In this document: positions 1 to 7,002 of the stretch, piece after piece | How the letters are laid out: every line of letters starts with the position of its first letter | How positions within the stretch are numbered: the stretch's first letter is position 1 | Assembly (NCBI GenBank): GCA_035549175.1 | Contig: DASZRL010000051.1 | Location: 1 to 9,239, forward strand | Length of the DNA stretch: 9,239 bases | Source: DASTSN01 sp035549175 | GTDB lineage: Bacteria; Bacteroidota; Bacteroidia; Chitinophagales; Chitinophagaceae | Direction: 5' to 3' | Notes under the pieces: generated by a model | What the model saw: only the letters and a program-made list of their open reading frames with translations | Database searches by the model: none | Told to the model about the DNA's origin: nothing | Translations under genes and position numbers: made by a program

Positions 1-165
1 ATCCGCCTTTTTCGCGTTCTTTTCGCTGGCGAGGTATTTGTCGATTTGATCCTTGGCCTTGTCGTACTGTTGTTTGGCGATCAGGTCTTTGATGTCGTCA
101 ATATTCTGGGCATACATACCCAGGGCAGCTACGGCAAACAGCGTTGTGAAAAGTAATTTGCGCAT
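1..165 (-). CDS. Secreted protein of unknown function, N-terminal part (truncated by the window edge)
   Basis: The first 55 codons of a minus-strand gene are visible and the reading frame stays open to the window edge. The protein starts MRKLLFTTLFAVAALGMYAQ, a typical signal peptide (two basic residues, hydrophobic core, probable cleavage after the Ala of MYA-Q). It is followed by a charged, helix-forming stretch rich in Lys, Asp and Gln (about residues 21-55), which resembles the start of helical repeats such as TPRs. That assignment is inference because no complete repeat is visible. The gene starts 27 bases after the gyrA stop codon in the same direction, so it may be cotranscribed with gyrA. 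A TAnnTTTG-like box overlapping the gyrA stop could also give it its own promoter. Export to the periplasm is likely. Confidence 0.7.
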   Translation of the reverse strand, partial: MRKLLFTTLFAVAALGMYAQNIDDIKDLIAKQQYDKAKDQIDKYLASEKNAKKAD

Positions 166-192
166 TGTTATACTGTTTATGGAATTACAAAA

Positions 193-2802
193 TTAGGGGT
201 TGTCCTGTCCTTCCCCGGATGAATTTTCCGGCAAATCGGTTGCCTGGGCATCCGGTTGGCCCGCTACATCCTGATCACTGCCGGCTTCGGACTGATGGCC
301 GTTCCCGTTACCATTCTCCTCTTCCACCGCCAGGCGGGTAATGGCTGCGATCGCATCGCCTTCGTCCAGGCGGATCAGCTTAACGCCCTGGGTAGCACGC
401 CCCTGCTCACTGATCTGGGCCACCTTCATGCGGATGGTCACCCCGCTTTTGCAGGTAATCATCAGGTCCTCTTTTTCCGTTACGGCCAGGATGCCTACCA
501 GGCCGCCTGTCTTCTCCGTCACGTTAATGGTCTTCACCCCCTTGCCCCCGCGGTTCGTAAACCGGTACTCGTCGACCGGGGTCCGCTTGCCAAATCCCTT
601 CTCGCTGACCACCAGGACCGTGGTGGATGGATCCACCTGGGGATTCACACAAACCATGCCCACCACTTCATCGCCGGACTCGTCCACTTCAATGCCTGCC
701 ACGCCGATCGCACCACGTCCGGTTGCGCGAACCTTTTCCTCGGAGAAGCGGATGGCCCGGCCGCTCTTGACGGCCATCATGATTTCCGACCGGCCGTCGG
801 TCATCCTGGCTTCCAGCAGCTCATCCCCTTCCACAATGGTGATGGCATTGACCCCCGTCTGCCGGGGCCGGCTGAACTCCTGGAGCTCGGTCTTCTTGAT
901 GATCCCCTTCTTGGTGCACAGTACGATATTGTGGGACTGGATGAATGCTTCGTCCTTCAGGTCCTTTACATCTATGATGGCGCGGACCTTGTCATCAGGC
1001 GGCAACTGGACCAGGTTCTGGATAGCCCGTCCCTTGCTGGTCTTGTCCCCTTCCGGTATCTCGTAGACATTCAGCCAGTAGCAGCGGCCCTTCTCGGTAA
1101 AGAACAGCATGGTGTGATGGGTGGACGCCACAAAGAGGTGTTCGATATAATCCTCCTCCCGGGTCCTCCCTCCTATGGAGCCCCGGCCGCCCCGGCGCTG
1201 GGCCCGGTATTCGTCGGCCGGTGTACGCTTGATATACCCCAGGTGCGAGATCGTGATCACCACATCTTCCTCCTTCACCAGGTCTTTGATCCGGACTTCC
1301 TCGTCCAGGTAGGTGATCTCCGTCTTGCGTGCATCCCCGAATTTCTCCTTGATCTCCAGGAGTTCTTTTTTGATCAGCTCAAATCGCTTGCCCTCGTCGG
1401 CCAGGAGTTCGCGCAGGCTGGCGATCAGGGCCATCAGTTCGTCGTACTCCTGCTTGATCTTTTCCCGCTCCATGCCGGTGAGCCGCTGGAGGCGCAGCTC
1501 CAGAATAGCCTTGGCCTGGATCTCGTCCAGCCCCCACCCGGCGCTGACCAGGTTGTCCTTGGCAATTTCCGGGGTGGCGGAGGACCGGATCAGGGCGATC
1601 ACTTCGTCCAGGTGGTCCAGGGCGATCAGGTATCCCTGCAGGATATGGGCCTTTTTTTCTGCCTCCCTGAGTTCGAACTGCGTCCGGCGAATCACTACCT
1701 CATGGCGGAATTCCACGAACTCGGAAATCATTTCCTTCAGGCTGAGGGTCCGGGGACGTCCCTTGACCAGCGCCACGTTATTGATTCCGTACGAGGTCTG
1801 CAGTTCCGTAAACTTGTATAACTGGTTGATGACCACATTGGCGATCGCATCCCGCTTCAGATCGATGACGATGCGGGTGCCGTCCTTCTTGGTCGATTCA
1901 TTGTTAACGTGGGCAATGCCCTCGATCACCTTCTCATTCACGAGCTGGCCGATCCGGTCGCAGAGGGCATCCCGGTTTACCTGGTAGGGCACCTCGGTAA
2001 TGATCACCTGCTCCCGACCGCTGGCCTTGGTGTCGACATGGAGTTTGCCGCGCAGTACGACCCGTCCCCTCCCGAAATGCATGGCAGCCCGCACGCCTTC
2101 CATGCCGTAGATAATGCCGCCGGTAGGGAAATCGGGGGCCTTGACGTGCTGCATGAGCTCGTCCACGGTGATATCCCGCTTATCCACGTAGGCGATGCAT
2201 CCGTCTATCACCTCGGAGAGGTTATGGGGCATGATATTGGTAGCCATCCCGACGGCAATCCCGCTGGATCCATTGACCAGCAGTTGCGGAATCCGGGTGG
2301 GCAAAATAGTCGGTTCCTTCTCGGAATCGTCAAAATTCAGCTGAAAATCGACCGTGTCCTTATCGATATCGTCCAGCATATGCTCGGCCAGGCGCTGCAG
2401 CCGGGCCTCCGTGTAACGCATAGCGGCAGGACCGTCCCCGTCCTGGTTACCGAAGTTACCCTGCCCGTCGACCAGCGTATAACGCATGCTCCATTCCTGG
2501 GCCATGCGCACCATGGCGTCATATACCGCGGTATCTCCGTGGGGGTGGTATTTACCCAGCACTTCCCCGACGATACGGGCGGATTTCTTATAGGGCCGGT
2601 TGTGATTCAGGCCCAGCTCATTCATGGCAAAAAGGATCCGGCGGTGAACCGGCTTGAGACCATCCCGGACATCGGGAAGCGCGCGGCCTACGATTACCGA
2701 CATGGAATAGTCGATATAGGCCGTTTTCATCTGTTCTTCGATGTTTACGGGAATAATTCGGCTGGCATCATTGGTTTCCTGTGGCTGAAAGTTTTCTTCC
2801 AT
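193..2802 (-). CDS. gyrA: DNA gyrase subunit A
   Basis: The 869-residue product is the breakage-reunion subunit of DNA gyrase, which works with GyrB as an A2B2 complex to introduce negative supercoils using ATP. The N-terminal winged-helix/tower region begins around residue 15. The catalytic Arg-Tyr pair lies in AAMRYTEARL (Tyr at about 130, equivalent to E. coli Tyr122). The quinolone-determining region KYHPHGDTAVYD (about 84-95) has Thr where E. coli has Ser83 and keeps the Asp equivalent to Asp87. A coiled-coil tower and C-gate region follows (about 370-500). The C-terminal beta-pinwheel starts near 505 and opens with the GyrA box QRRGGRG (about 534-540), which distinguishes GyrA from ParC. 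The last 45 or so residues form a Gly/Asn/Asp/Glu-rich acidic tail, probably disordered. Length is normal for the family. The start is set by the first Met before the conserved region, with no clear Shine-Dalgarno. No GyrB gene is in the window. Confidence 0.98.
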   Translation of the reverse strand: MEENFQPQETNDASRIIPVNIEEQMKTAYIDYSMSVIVGRALPDVRDGLKPVHRRILFAMNELGLNHNRPYKKSARIVGEVLGKYHPHGDTAVYDAMVRMAQEWSMRYTLVDGQGNFGNQDGDGPAAMRYTEARLQRLAEHMLDDIDKDTVDFQLNFDDSEKEPTILPTRIPQLLVNGSSGIAVGMATNIMPHNLSEVIDGCIAYVDKRDITVDELMQHVKAPDFPTGGIIYGMEGVRAAMHFGRGRVVLRGKLHVDTKASGREQVIITEVPYQVNRDALCDRIGQLVNEKVIEGIAHVNNESTKKDGTRIVIDLKRDAIANVVINQLYKFTELQTSYGINNVALVKGRPRTLSLKEMISEFVEFRHEVVIRRTQFELREAEKKAHILQGYLIALDHLDEVIALIRSSATPEIAKDNLVSAGWGLDEIQAKAILELRLQRLTGMEREKIKQEYDELMALIASLRELLADEGKRFELIKKELLEIKEKFGDARKTEITYLDEEVRIKDLVKEEDVVITISHLGYIKRTPADEYRAQRRGGRGSIGGRTREEDYIEHLFVASTHHTMLFFTEKGRCYWLNVYEIPEGDKTSKGRAIQNLVQLPPDDKVRAIIDVKDLKDEAFIQSHNIVLCTKKGIIKKTELQEFSRPRQTGVNAITIVEGDELLEARMTDGRSEIMMAVKSGRAIRFSEEKVRATGRGAIGVAGIEVDESGDEVVGMVCVNPQVDPSTTVLVVSEKGFGKRTPVDEYRFTNRGGKGVKTINVTEKTGGLVGILAVTEKEDLMITCKSGVTIRMKVAQISEQGRATQGVKLIRLDEGDAIAAITRLAVEEENGNGNGHQSEAGSDQDVAGQPDAQATDLPENSSGEGQDNP

Positions 2803-2956
2803 GCTGATGGTTATTGCTGCATTTAGTCTGTCTAAAACGTCCTGCGACCCCCTGCCGGCCCTCTACCCTGCCGGGAAATTCCGATTTTTATCTTCTCTAT
2901 AACAGCGGGCAACGCTACTTTTCAGGACCTTTAGGGAGCCTGGTGTTGAGGGCTTG

Positions 2957-2983
2957 CAAATGTATCTTTTTTAACATTTAAAA
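2957..2983 (-). promoter_or_regulatory. Candidate gyrA promoter (Bacteroidota sigma-A type)
   Basis: On the minus strand, TACATTTG (2964-2957) matches the Bacteroidota -7 consensus TAnnTTTG exactly. A TTTT-containing segment (GGTTTT) about 15-17 bases upstream could serve as a poor -33 element (consensus TTTG or TTG). It sits in the AT-rich part of the gap and would give a leader of about 150 bases before the gyrA start. The -7 match is seen directly; promoter activity is inferred. Confidence 0.5.
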
Positions 2984-2997
2984 CCTGACGAAAATGC

Positions 2998-3028
2998 TTG
3001 TATTTTCAGGCATATTTTTCCACCTTTG
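2998..3028 (+). promoter_or_regulatory. Candidate promoter of the GYF_2 gene
   Basis: On the plus strand a TTG (2998-3000) is followed after 20 bases by CACCTTTG (3021-3028), which differs from the Bacteroidota -7 consensus TAnnTTTG at one position. Spacing fits the known range loosely. It would give a leader of about 95-100 bases before the start at 3133. Confidence 0.35.
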
Positions 3029-3132
3029 TGGATTAGCTGTACCCCTTCCGGATCCCCGTTTTATAACAAGCTTTTGACCATCCCAGGCACTGAATTTTCA
3101 CTGTGATTACCGGTACCGAAAAATGAAGGATT

Positions 3133-4584
3133 ATGGCTAGCTATCTCCTGCTTCGCAACAATAAGCAATCCGGCCCATACAGCCTTCAGGCGCTCATCGA
3201 AATGGGATTGAAGCCTTATGACCTGGTATGGGTGGAAGGCCGCAGTGCCGCCTGGCGCTACCCCAGCGAAATCGAAGACCTCAAGCCCTATGCGCCCGCG
3301 GTGGAAGAGCAGCCTTTTGACCGTTTTTTCAAAAAACCCGCCGAAACGGCCGAGGAGTCCCGGACGGCCCCTTCCCGGGCCAGCCAGCCCCAGGCAGGGG
3401 AAACAACGCTCCTGGAGACCCAAGCGACCCCGCCGGCCCAGATATACATCGCGCTGCCTGCCGGCAAGACCCCGGTTCGCATCCTGCCTAAGGAAGAATC
3501 CGGCTCCCTGGCCGCCACGGCGCAAGCCACTCCTTCCCAGGCGCCCTCTTACAGCGAACTAGCCCGGGAATTCAGCCAGTCCGCCACCGCGGCCGAAGCC
3601 GGCAGCAAGCAGGCTGCCTCCGCGGTTCCCCTCCCCACGCCTTCGCTGGAAGCCCCCCTGGAAACAAATTTTTCCCAGTCCCTGGATGAAATCAAAGACC
3701 GGTATGTGCAGACCCTGGTTGACCGAAAGCGTAGAATCGCCCAGCGAAAAACGGCAGCCCGGCTGATCCGCCAATCACTGCCTTTCGCCGCGGTCCTGGT
3801 CCTGGGCATGGTCCTCGGCCGGTTTGTTATGAACCACGGCACCAAGGAACCTGGGCAGCAGCAAAACATCGTTACCCGCTCCGCGGGTAACCGCCTTCCG
3901 CTACCTGCTCCCCAGACCCAGCAACAAAGCGCCAGCCTGCCTGTCCAGCCAACCACGACGGACCAGGAAAGCGGGCAGCCTGCCGGACAGCTTCCGGAAA
4001 CAGCCGCCCGCAAGGTAACCTTCCAGACTCCAGCCACGCAGCCGGGAGAACCCGGGGACAAAACGGGCCGCACCGCTCGGTCAGGCCTGGGGGAACAAGC
4101 GCTAAAAAAGCAGCCGCGGACGCCGGCGGCCGTTACCGGGTCCCGGAATCACTCCGTCCAGAAACCCGGCCGGATCGAGCCGGATGAACAGACCGGTGAA
4201 CGGACCCGCCAGGTACGACCCCCGCTGGAAGAGGGCCATATGGCAAGCGTTCCTTCCACGGCCGGAAAATCCGTTTCCCTGCTCACCCTGGTTTCGGTCC
4301 GAACCAATGACTACAAGCGGGGCACTTTTGGCGGCATTCATGACCTGCAGCTGACTGTGCAGAACAGTTCCCCTTACCTGCTGGACCAGGTGAGCGTGGA
4401 GCTCCAGTATCTCAAACCGAGTGAGCAGCCGCTGCGCAGCGAGACCGTCCAGTTCAATTCCGTACCCCCCGGCGGCAGCCTGACGATCGCCATTCCCCCC
4501 AGCAACCGGGGCATCAAGGTGGCCTGCAAGGTTATCCGGGTTGAATCCAGGCAATATGGATCCGAACTGGCCGAAAGCAAATAA
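3133..4584 (+). CDS. GYF_2-domain single-pass membrane protein of unknown function
   Basis: The 483-residue protein begins with a GYF_2 (DUF4339-like) domain at about residues 1-55. The pattern is visible: a polar start, GPYS, an aliphatic helix, then LVWVEG...W. Residues 56-195 form a Pro/Ala/Glu/Gln-rich linker. A very basic stretch (about 198-213, RKRRIAQRK and following) precedes one hydrophobic segment at about 215-233, which predicts the GYF_2 part in the cytoplasm and the rest outside. Residues 235-375 are a second low-complexity Gln/Pro/Thr/Arg linker. The C-terminal 100 residues (about 380-475) look like a compact beta-sandwich domain (LQLTVQNSSPYLLDQVSVELQY, then a PPGGSLTIAIPP segment), resembling Ig-like or FxLYD-type domains. 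The start follows an AAGGA that is only two bases away. The function is not known. GYF domains generally bind proline-rich peptides, but no partner is evident here. Confidence 0.85.
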   Translation: MASYLLLRNNKQSGPYSLQALIEMGLKPYDLVWVEGRSAAWRYPSEIEDLKPYAPAVEEQPFDRFFKKPAETAEESRTAPSRASQPQAGETTLLETQATPPAQIYIALPAGKTPVRILPKEESGSLAATAQATPSQAPSYSELAREFSQSATAAEAGSKQAASAVPLPTPSLEAPLETNFSQSLDEIKDRYVQTLVDRKRRIAQRKTAARLIRQSLPFAAVLVLGMVLGRFVMNHGTKEPGQQQNIVTRSAGNRLPLPAPQTQQQSASLPVQPTTTDQESGQPAGQLPETAARKVTFQTPATQPGEPGDKTGRTARSGLGEQALKKQPRTPAAVTGSRNHSVQKPGRIEPDEQTGERTRQVRPPLEEGHMASVPSTAGKSVSLLTLVSVRTNDYKRGTFGGIHDLQLTVQNSSPYLLDQVSVELQYLKPSEQPLRSETVQFNSVPPGGSLTIAIPPSNRGIKVACKVIRVESRQYGSELAESK

Positions 4585-4585
4585 A

Positions 4586-4625
4586 CCGATTGCCTTCGCA
4601 AAACAATCCGGCCGATAATTTTTTT
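4586..4625 (+). terminator. Possible weak intrinsic terminator after the GYF_2 gene
   Basis: CCGATTG (4586-4592) can pair with CAATCCGG (4604-4611) leaving one bulged C and an 11-base loop. A run of seven T follows at 4619-4625. The seven-base gap between stem and T run makes this a weak candidate. Confidence 0.3.
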
Positions 4626-4636
4626 GGTACCAAAAA
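4621..4636. repeat. Perfect 16-bp AT-rich palindrome upstream of the saccharopine dehydrogenase
   Basis: TTTTTGGTACCAAAAA is a perfect self-complementary sequence with no spacer, lying about 50 bases before the start at 4685. Such a site could bind a dimeric regulator or form part of the promoter or terminator region. No function is shown by the sequence alone. Confidence 0.4.
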
Positions 4637-4684
4637 TTTAAAGAAGTTAGCGACCGGGCGGACCGAGGCCTGCCTACCCAACCT

Positions 4685-6019
4685 ATGCATACGATCTTAC
4701 TATTCGGTGCCGGCAAGTCCGCGACTGTACTGATCGACTACCTGCTCGCGCAGGCGGGTCCCGAGGACTGGCAGGTGCTCGTCTGCGACGCGAACCTGGA
4801 ACTGGCCCGGGCCAAGGTCGGCCGTGCAGACCGCGGCAAGGCCATCAGCTTTGATATCCAGGACTCTCCGGCACGTCAGGCAGCAATCCGCGAGGCATCC
4901 CTGGTCATTTCCCTGCTTCCCCCCGCCCTGCACATCCTGGTTGCCAGGGACTGCGTACAAGCGGGCAGGAACCTGCTGACCGCCTCCTACCTGGACGAGG
5001 CGATGCGCCGCCTCGATGCCGACGTGCGGGCAAACAACTTGCTGTTTTTGGCGGAAATGGGGCTCGACCCGGGCATCGATCATATGAGCGCCATGCAACT
5101 GATCGATGGAATCCGCCGGCAGGGCGGTACGATCACCTCCTTCCGGTCCCACTGCGGCGGGCTGGTCGCCCCGGAGAGTGATGACAATCCCTGGCACTAC
5201 AAGATCAGCTGGAACCCCCGCAATGTGGTACTGGCCGGCAAGGCGGGTGCCCATTTCCGGGAGGACGGCCGGGAGGTCCGGTTGTCTTATGAGGAACTGT
5301 TTACCCCCGGCCGCCTCCTGGACGTGCCGGGCCTCGGAACCCTGGCCTGGTATCCCAACCGGGATTCCCTGAGCTATGCTCCGTTATATGGCCTGGAGAA
5401 TACGCATACGTTTCTGCGCACCACCCTGCGTCATCCCGAATTCATGCAAGGCTGGCAATTCCTGGTCGGTTGCGGACTGACCCGGGAAACCCCGGCCCTC
5501 GAGCTGCGCGGGCAAAGCCTGGCTTCCGGATTCCGCCGGTGCCTGGAGGACGCAGGCCAGGCCGGGCGAGTCGACGCCATCCTGGAAAAGGCAGCTGCCG
5601 GCCGTGGCACGGATGACCTGCTGGCACGGCAACTGCAGTGGCTGGGCTTCACCGATGTGCGGACGACCTTGCCGATGGACCGGGGCAGCGCGGCAGACCT
5701 GCTGCAGTTTGCCCTGGAGTCCAAACTCGCCCTGAAACCCACGGATCGCGACCTGGTCGTCATGGCCCATGAAATCGGATACCAGGTCGAGGGCAACGAC
5801 AGGGCCGTACAAAGCCACCTGGTGGTCAAAGGGCAGGACAGCCTGCATACAGCCATGGCCCGGACCGTGGGCCTTCCCCTGGGCATCGCCGCCAAACTCG
5901 TACTGCAGGGACGGATCAGCCTGCGGGGTCTGCAGATACCCACCCACCGGGAAATCTATGAACCGGTCCTGCAGGAACTCAGCCGCCTGGGCGTCGCCTT
6001 CCATGAATCGAAAAAATAG
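4685..6019 (+). CDS. Saccharopine dehydrogenase (Lys9-like, L-glutamate-forming type)
   Basis: The 444-residue protein matches the saccharopine reductase family in length and motifs (yeast Lys9 is about 446 residues). Family members interconvert saccharopine and alpha-aminoadipate semialdehyde plus glutamate using NAD(P). The Rossmann fold opens with LLFGAGKSA (residues 5-13). VISLLPP (about 74-80), the signature EMGLDPGIDHMSA (about 124-136), HCGGLVAPESDDNPWHYKISW (about 156-176) and WYPNRDSLSY (about 222-231) follow. The C-terminal DRDLVVMAHEIG and MARTVGLPLGIAAKLVL segments also agree with Lys9. No lysine-ketoglutarate reductase domain is attached and none is in the window, so the pathway (probably lysine breakdown in a bacterium) is inferred. 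The Met start sits directly before the Rossmann strand. A small cupin gene follows four bases after the stop. Related carboxynorspermidine dehydrogenases are a possible alternative, but the motif match favours the Lys9 type. Confidence 0.9.
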   Translation: MHTILLFGAGKSATVLIDYLLAQAGPEDWQVLVCDANLELARAKVGRADRGKAISFDIQDSPARQAAIREASLVISLLPPALHILVARDCVQAGRNLLTASYLDEAMRRLDADVRANNLLFLAEMGLDPGIDHMSAMQLIDGIRRQGGTITSFRSHCGGLVAPESDDNPWHYKISWNPRNVVLAGKAGAHFREDGREVRLSYEELFTPGRLLDVPGLGTLAWYPNRDSLSYAPLYGLENTHTFLRTTLRHPEFMQGWQFLVGCGLTRETPALELRGQSLASGFRRCLEDAGQAGRVDAILEKAAAGRGTDDLLARQLQWLGFTDVRTTLPMDRGSAADLLQFALESKLALKPTDRDLVVMAHEIGYQVEGNDRAVQSHLVVKGQDSLHTAMARTVGLPLGIAAKLVLQGRISLRGLQIPTHREIYEPVLQELSRLGVAFHESKK

Positions 6020-6023
6020 CCGC

Positions 6024-6365
6024 ATGAACTTCCAAGTCAGCCTGGCCGGGGCAGCGGCCCGCCTACACCAGCAAACCCCGCAGCGCTTCACCACCGTAAT
6101 GAAAAATGGCAGCATGTCCGTGGAATATTACGCCCCGCTGGGCGTGGACCTCCAAACGCCCCACGTCCAGGACGAGCTCTATGTGATCATCCGGGGCAGC
6201 GGCCTTTTCTACCGGGATGGGCACAGGGTGGCCTTCGGCCCGGGGGATGTCCTGTTCGTCCCCGCCGGAATGGAGCACCGCTTTGAACAGTTCAGCGATG
6301 ACTTTGCGACCTGGGTTATCTTTTACGGGCCCTCCGGCGGTGAGGTCCCGCCTGCTGCCCGCTAA
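6024..6365 (+). CDS. Small single-domain cupin protein
   Basis: The 113-residue protein is a single Cupin_2 beta-barrel. Motif 1 is HVQDELYVIIRGSG (about residues 47-60), with His47 and Glu51 in place and Gln49 where the second His of the usual HxH would stand. Motif 2 is GDVLFVPAGMEHRF (about 74-87), with His85. This leaves up to three or four potential metal ligands (His, Gln, Glu, His), so metal binding is possible but not certain. The gene starts four bases after the saccharopine dehydrogenase stop, implying one operon and translational coupling. An in-frame ATG at 6003 would overlap the upstream gene by 17 bases and add seven residues. The downstream ATG was preferred because it follows an A-rich stretch and avoids the overlap. 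Its substrate is unknown. A role in the same pathway is only a guess from adjacency. Confidence 0.87.
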   Translation: MNFQVSLAGAAARLHQQTPQRFTTVMKNGSMSVEYYAPLGVDLQTPHVQDELYVIIRGSGLFYRDGHRVAFGPGDVLFVPAGMEHRFEQFSDDFATWVIFYGPSGGEVPPAAR

Positions 6366-6445
6366 TCCCGACTTTTAATTGATTGTTAAAGAGATGCAGG
6401 CCTTTAAACCTTGCACCTGCTTTGTTGTCCCATAAGGTGATTGGA

Positions 6446-6461
6446 CCCGGAAAATTCCGGG
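6446..6461. repeat. Short GC-capped inverted repeat in the leader of the tyrosine-rich gene
   Basis: CCCGGAAAATTCCGGG is a perfect palindrome of 16 bases located 25 bases before the next start codon. There is no T run after it, so it is not a typical terminator. It could be an operator or a leader stem-loop. Confidence 0.35.
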
Positions 6462-6486
6462 CCCCTAACCAGTAAAACCGTGACGT

Positions 6487-6864
6487 ATGAAAAAGCCTGT
6501 AATGATTCTGGTAGGATTGCTGCTGACCCTGGGGGTCGCAGCCCAGAAACGGGGAGGATTTTATTATAGCAGACCCAGGACCTACGTAGTCGTCCATGGT
6601 TACGCACCCCTGTATCCTTCACCCTTTTATTACGATCCCTGGTTCTACCCGGGATATGCCTATGGCTATACCTTCTATCACCGCCCCACCCGGCTGGACT
6701 TTGATATCGCGGATATCAAGAGTGACTACCGGAATAGGATTCACGATGTCCGGCACGACAGAAAGTTGTCCGGACCGGAGCGCAGAAGGCAGGTACGTGC
6801 CCTGAAACGGGAGCGGGACCAAGCCATCCGCGATGCGGCGCGTGACTACTACCTGCACCGCTAG
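6487..6864 (+). CDS. Small secreted tyrosine/proline-rich protein of unknown function
   Basis: The 125-residue product begins with a clear signal peptide (MKKPVMILVGLLLTLGVAAQ, cleavage probably at VAA-Q), so it is exported. Residues 21-66 are unusually rich in Tyr, Pro, Phe and Gly, with repeated aromatic doublets (FYY, YYDPWFYPGYAYGY). Residues 70-120 change abruptly to a highly charged Arg/Asp/Lys helix (DIKSDYRNRIHDVRHDRKLS and an ERRRQVRALKRERDQA segment). No enzyme motif is present. Small proteins of this plan are common among Bacteroidota hypothetical proteins. An envelope or surface role is only inference. The gene is isolated on its strand, 121 bases after the cupin and followed by a strong terminator. 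Confidence 0.8.
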   Translation: MKKPVMILVGLLLTLGVAAQKRGGFYYSRPRTYVVVHGYAPLYPSPFYYDPWFYPGYAYGYTFYHRPTRLDFDIADIKSDYRNRIHDVRHDRKLSGPERRRQVRALKRERDQAIRDAARDYYLHR

Positions 6865-6889
6865 GCACCTGGCAGATAATTCTCCCCTG

Positions 6890-6918
6890 AAAAAACTCCT
6901 GTTACGACAGGAGTTTTT
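6890..6918. terminator. Bidirectional intrinsic terminator between convergent genes
   Basis: AAAAACTCCTGT (6891-6902) and ACAGGAGTTTTT (6907-6918) are perfect 12-base inverted repeats around the loop TACG. There is a T run on the plus side, and an A run (6890-6895) that acts as a T run on the minus strand. It lies 25 bases after the tyrosine-rich gene and about 85 bases after the sirtuin stop, so it can end transcription from both sides. Confidence 0.88.
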
Positions 6919-7002
6919 ATTTTCCCAGTATGCATCAGACCGGGCAGGTGCTGCCCCCGGGAGACCGGAGCCGTAGGCCTGCCACCTGTACCGGGGAGGA
7001 AC

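Larger units (their letters stand above)
2803..3132. other. Divergent intergenic region between gyrA and the GYF_2 gene
   Basis: This 330-base gap holds no convincing gene. It is clearly more AT-rich than its neighbours, especially at 2940-3030, and separates two divergent genes, so it should contain both of their promoters. Candidate Bacteroidota-type boxes are listed separately. A five-codon frame (MKDYG) at 3123-3140 overlaps the start of the plus-strand gene but looks accidental. Confidence 0.7.

Noticed and set aside
256..1821. A 521-codon plus-strand frame opposite gyrA, with others at 341-1066, 1313-1987 and 1909-2826
   Set aside because: They lie entirely or almost entirely antisense to gyrA, carry no recognisable domain, and are explained by the codon bias of a GC-rich conserved gene.
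3123..3140. Five-codon frame (MKDYG) overlapping the start of the GYF_2 gene
   Set aside because: It is too short to judge and has no attenuator-like codons or associated hairpin; most likely chance.
3549..4073. Minus-strand frames opposite the GYF_2 gene
   Set aside because: They run antisense to the low-complexity linkers and have Arg/Gly/Ser-rich compositions typical of shadow frames in GC-rich DNA.
5769..6023. Upstream extension of the cupin frame into the saccharopine dehydrogenase gene
   Set aside because: The extension reads through the well-conserved C-terminal part of the dehydrogenase in another frame and adds no cupin sequence; the start at 6024 (or 6003) fits better.
6417..6424. 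CTGCTTTG as a -7 box for the tyrosine-rich gene
   Set aside because: It differs from TAnnTTTG at both of the first two positions and has no TTG at a suitable distance upstream.
6396..6428. Possible terminator after the cupin (GCAGG/CCTGC with a following T-rich stretch)
   Set aside because: Only five base pairs with a 15-base loop and an interrupted T run (TTTGTTGT); too weak to call.
6942..6956. GGGCAG/CTGCCC hairpin downstream of the sirtuin
   Set aside because: It has a three-base loop and no T run on either strand; the nearby 6890-6918 repeat is the better terminator.
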